Shown: piece after piece, positions 61,811 to 64,000 of the stretch
How the letters are laid out: the number at the start of each line of letters is the position of its first letter
Position numbering within the stretch: the first letter of the stretch is position 1
NCBI GenBank assembly: GCA_964017185.1
Contig: OZ024880.1
Coordinates: 34,996,329 to 35,060,328 of the forward strand
Direction of reading: 5' to 3'
DNA from: Rugalucina vietnamica
Taxonomy: Eukaryota > Mollusca > Bivalvia > Lucinida > Lucinidae
DNA: 64,000 bases
Notes under the pieces: generated by a model
The model's database searches: none
What the model was told of the DNA's origin: nothing
Seen by the model: only the letters and a program-made list of their open reading frames with translations
Program-made: the position numbers and the translations under genes

Positions 61811-62278
61811 CTGAGAATCACGTGGTCATGTATACATACAAACCTAAGTGAGATAAATGATTGGTGACACACATTGCAATTGAGGCCGCAGCTATGGTTA
61901 GATTTTCAAGTTTTCTCCTATAGCGTTTACTCTTTTGACAGATAGGTAGGTGCATTCAATGCAGAAATTGACCATTTATTGAAAGAAAGTAACATAAGAA
62001 ATCCCGGTTATTTCGTTTTCCCAAACACTTCAATGTTATTGTGACAGAAGTAATGAGTGCCACTATAGGTTCATTACCGGTATTCTGTAATTTGCGAAAT
62101 AACCGGGATTCCTTATGTTACTTTCATTCGATAAATGTTCTATTTCTGCACTGCCTACACCTATCTATCAGTCAATAGAGTAAAACTTGAAAATCTAACC
62201 TCAACTTCGGCCTCAATCGCAATGTGTGTCACCGATCATTTATCTGTTTGTATGTATACAATACCATGTGATTCTCAG
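61811..62278. repeat. Large imperfect palindrome (about 470 bp)
   Basis: The left arm (CTGAGAATCACGTGGTCATG, GATAAATGATTGGTGACACA, AAGTAACATAAGAAATCCCG) is repeated in reverse complement in the right arm (CGGGATTCCTTATGTTACTT, TGTGTCACCGATCATTTATC, CCATGTGATTCTCAG). Arms are about 190-215 bp with a spacer of about 70 bp. No coding frame conserved. Confidence 0.85.
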
Positions 62279-62333
62279 CTGTGTACTAGGTATAAAGAAT
62301 TGGTTTTAATTACATGGACATATGAGATGCCAC

Positions 62334-62535
62334 ATGGGAAAACCAACAATCTGCCTAGGCGAAAACAAAGGCGCAGATCAGCTTCGCAGTTACTGCGAAG
62401 CTGATCAGCACCTTTGTTTTCGCTACAGGGAAAGTATAGTTCCTATTCTACTTAAATCCGAAATTTCAAGATTCTAGCTCTTTTCTGTGACTGTACAGGC
62501 CGGTTTATGTGTTTGGTTTTACCACGAGGCGGCTC
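62334..62535 (-). mobile_element. F1 MITE with ATAT duplication
   Basis: GAGATGCCACATGGGAAAAC to TTACCACGAGGCGGCTC, ATAT on both sides. Confidence 0.88.
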
Positions 62536-62574
62536 ATATAACAAATCAATAGGTAATAAATACACAATGAAAAT

Positions 62575-63535
62575 AAAAGCGCTGCAGGCATGCATGATAC
62601 CCCGCCACGCAAATTTAATTTAGCAAAAATGTTTGTCAATAAATTCTCAAGATATAACAGAGCAGAACAAAATTTTGTCATAAATGAAGGACCATAACTC
62701 TGTATACATTGATAAAATTTACCCATCTTTAATCCCAAACCACTACTTCCTGATTGAACTTTTATACAAAGTTTGAAGAATATTGGTTGATAAATGCACA
62801 AAACAGAGGCAGGAAACGAAATTTTAATGTAAATCATGGGCCATAACTCTGTACTTATTTAACGAAATTTATTCATTTTCAATCCCAAACCACTCCTTCC
62901 TGATATGAACTCATATACAAAGTTTGAAGAAAATCGGTCAATAAATGCTCAAGATAGAGCCCGGAAACAAAATTTTAACGTAAATCAAGGGCCATAACTC
63001 TGTACTTATTTGACGAAATTTACCCATCTTCAACCCCAGACCACTCCTTCTTGATATGAACTCCTATACAAAGTTTGAAGAAAATCGGTCAATAAATGCT
63101 CAAGATAGAGCCCGGAAACAAAATTTTAACGTAAATCAAGGGCCATAACTCTGTACTTATTTGACGAAATTTACCCATCTTCAATCCCAGACCACTCCTT
63201 CATGGTATGAACTCCTATACAAAGTTTGAAGAAAATCGGTCAATAAATACTCAAGATAGAGCCCGGAAACGAAATTTTAACGTAAATCAAGGGCCATAAC
63301 TTTGTACTTATATGACGAAATTTACCCATCTTCAATCCCAAACCACTCCTTCCTAATATGAACTCCTATACAAAGTTTGAAGAAAATCGGTCTATAAATG
63401 CTCAAGATAGAGCCCGGAAACGAAACGCTGACGGACGGACAGACAGACAGACAGACAGACGGACGGACAGTCGAACGCAAATTTTTTTTGGAGGGTATAA
63501 CATAATACCCCGCACTTTTTTAAGTGGCGGGGTAT
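62575..63535 (-). mobile_element. Helitron-like element, family F
   Basis: On the minus strand it starts ATACCCCGCCACTTAAAAAA with the hairpin partner GTGCGGGGTAT. Then comes a GTCCGTCCGTCTGTCTGTC run, then about five core units of 150 bp (GACCGATTTTCTTCAAACTT, GAGTTATGGCCC in reverse). The distal end has GCGTGGCGGGGTATCATGCA. No helicase frame. Confidence 0.8.
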
Positions 63536-63637
63536 AAAAATGAGCAGCATTTAAAATTGAACTGTATAAATAAATTGTAGACTAGGATCACAGGTTTACC
63601 GCTATGACAGGTCTGTTCTCATCAGACGAATAAATTT

Positions 63638-63850
63638 GAGCCTTTGCCTGAGAGGACCAACAATCTTGGTTTCCAACCAGGTCGGACACAAACCGGCCTT
63701 TGCAGCCACAGAAGAAGCTTGAAAAGAAGTGGAAATGCACTATATGAGTAGCAAAAATAAAGGCACTGATCAGCTGTGCAGTTACTGCACAGCTGAGCTG
63801 CGACTTTGTTTTCCCATATGCAGATTGTTGGTTTTCTTATGTGGCGGCTC
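63638..63850 (+). mobile_element. F1 MITE with ATTT duplication
   Basis: GAGCCTTTGCCTGAGAGGAC to TTCTTATGTGGCGGCTC, ATTT on both sides. Confidence 0.88.
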
Positions 63851-63854
63851 ATTT

Positions 63855-64000
63855 ATTTCTTCTTATTGATAACAGTAAATCTATGGCTTGAGTCTATGAC
63901 AAAAGTTTCTCATTTATATGAATATATTACTCTTTCAAAATTTCGGTCTTGGCATTTCTCAGCCAAGTAATGCCAGCTCTGTTCTAAAAATAACTTAGGG
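63855..64000. other. Window end, nothing recognised
   Basis: AT-rich sequence without a recognised feature. Confidence 0.4.

Overview
The window looks like a stretch of an invertebrate nuclear genome, most likely a bivalve mollusc. It is AT-rich, introns are kilobases long with GT-AG ends, and it is packed with non-autonomous transposons. Several of these have the layout of the 'pearl' Helitron-like elements known from bivalves: a hairpin end, a CCGT/ACGG tetranucleotide run, tandem core units and a second hairpin. The phylum is inferred from repeat architecture and is not proven.

Only one intact protein-coding gene can be supported. It is a complete glycerol kinase (GK) on the + strand, from the ATG at 14003 to the TGA at 53822. 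It has 18 coding exons totalling 1638 nt (545 residues plus stop). Every junction is GT-AG and the reading frame closes exactly across all 17 introns. The FGGY-kinase signatures and the glycerol- and ATP-binding residues are present, and the last exon adds a hydrophobic C-terminal tail like that of animal GKs attached to the outer mitochondrial membrane.

Layout. 1-7300: intergenic, with repeats, a decayed non-LTR retrotransposon (about 3.9-5.0 kb, minus strand), microsatellites and foldback elements. 7.35-13.87 kb: two inverted arrays of a 15-17 bp GTTTCG-type repeat bracket a 4.6 kb minisatellite of about 79 units of 55 or 65 bp, each carrying a consensus-like 3' splice site; this block ends about 140 bp before the GK start codon. 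14.0-53.8 kb: the GK gene, its introns filled with small hairpin MITEs (family F1, about 30 copies with 4-bp target duplications; family F2 with a central palindrome; F3 and F4), Helitron-like elements (families A-F), a nested CACTA-like element in intron 7, a hAT element carrying a broken transposase fragment in intron 8, tRNA-derived SINEs and TTAA-flanked elements. 53.8-64 kb: GK 3' flank with more F1/F2 copies, tandem arrays and a 470 bp palindrome; no gene recognised.

The most unusual observations are these. (1) MITE ends repeatedly lie 5-25 nt from GK splice junctions, and four F1 copies end 12-14 nt before an acceptor. (2) At least six Helitron-like families share one structural grammar and appear to swap core units and termini. 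(3) The large minisatellite upstream of GK presents some 79 splice-acceptor-like sites.
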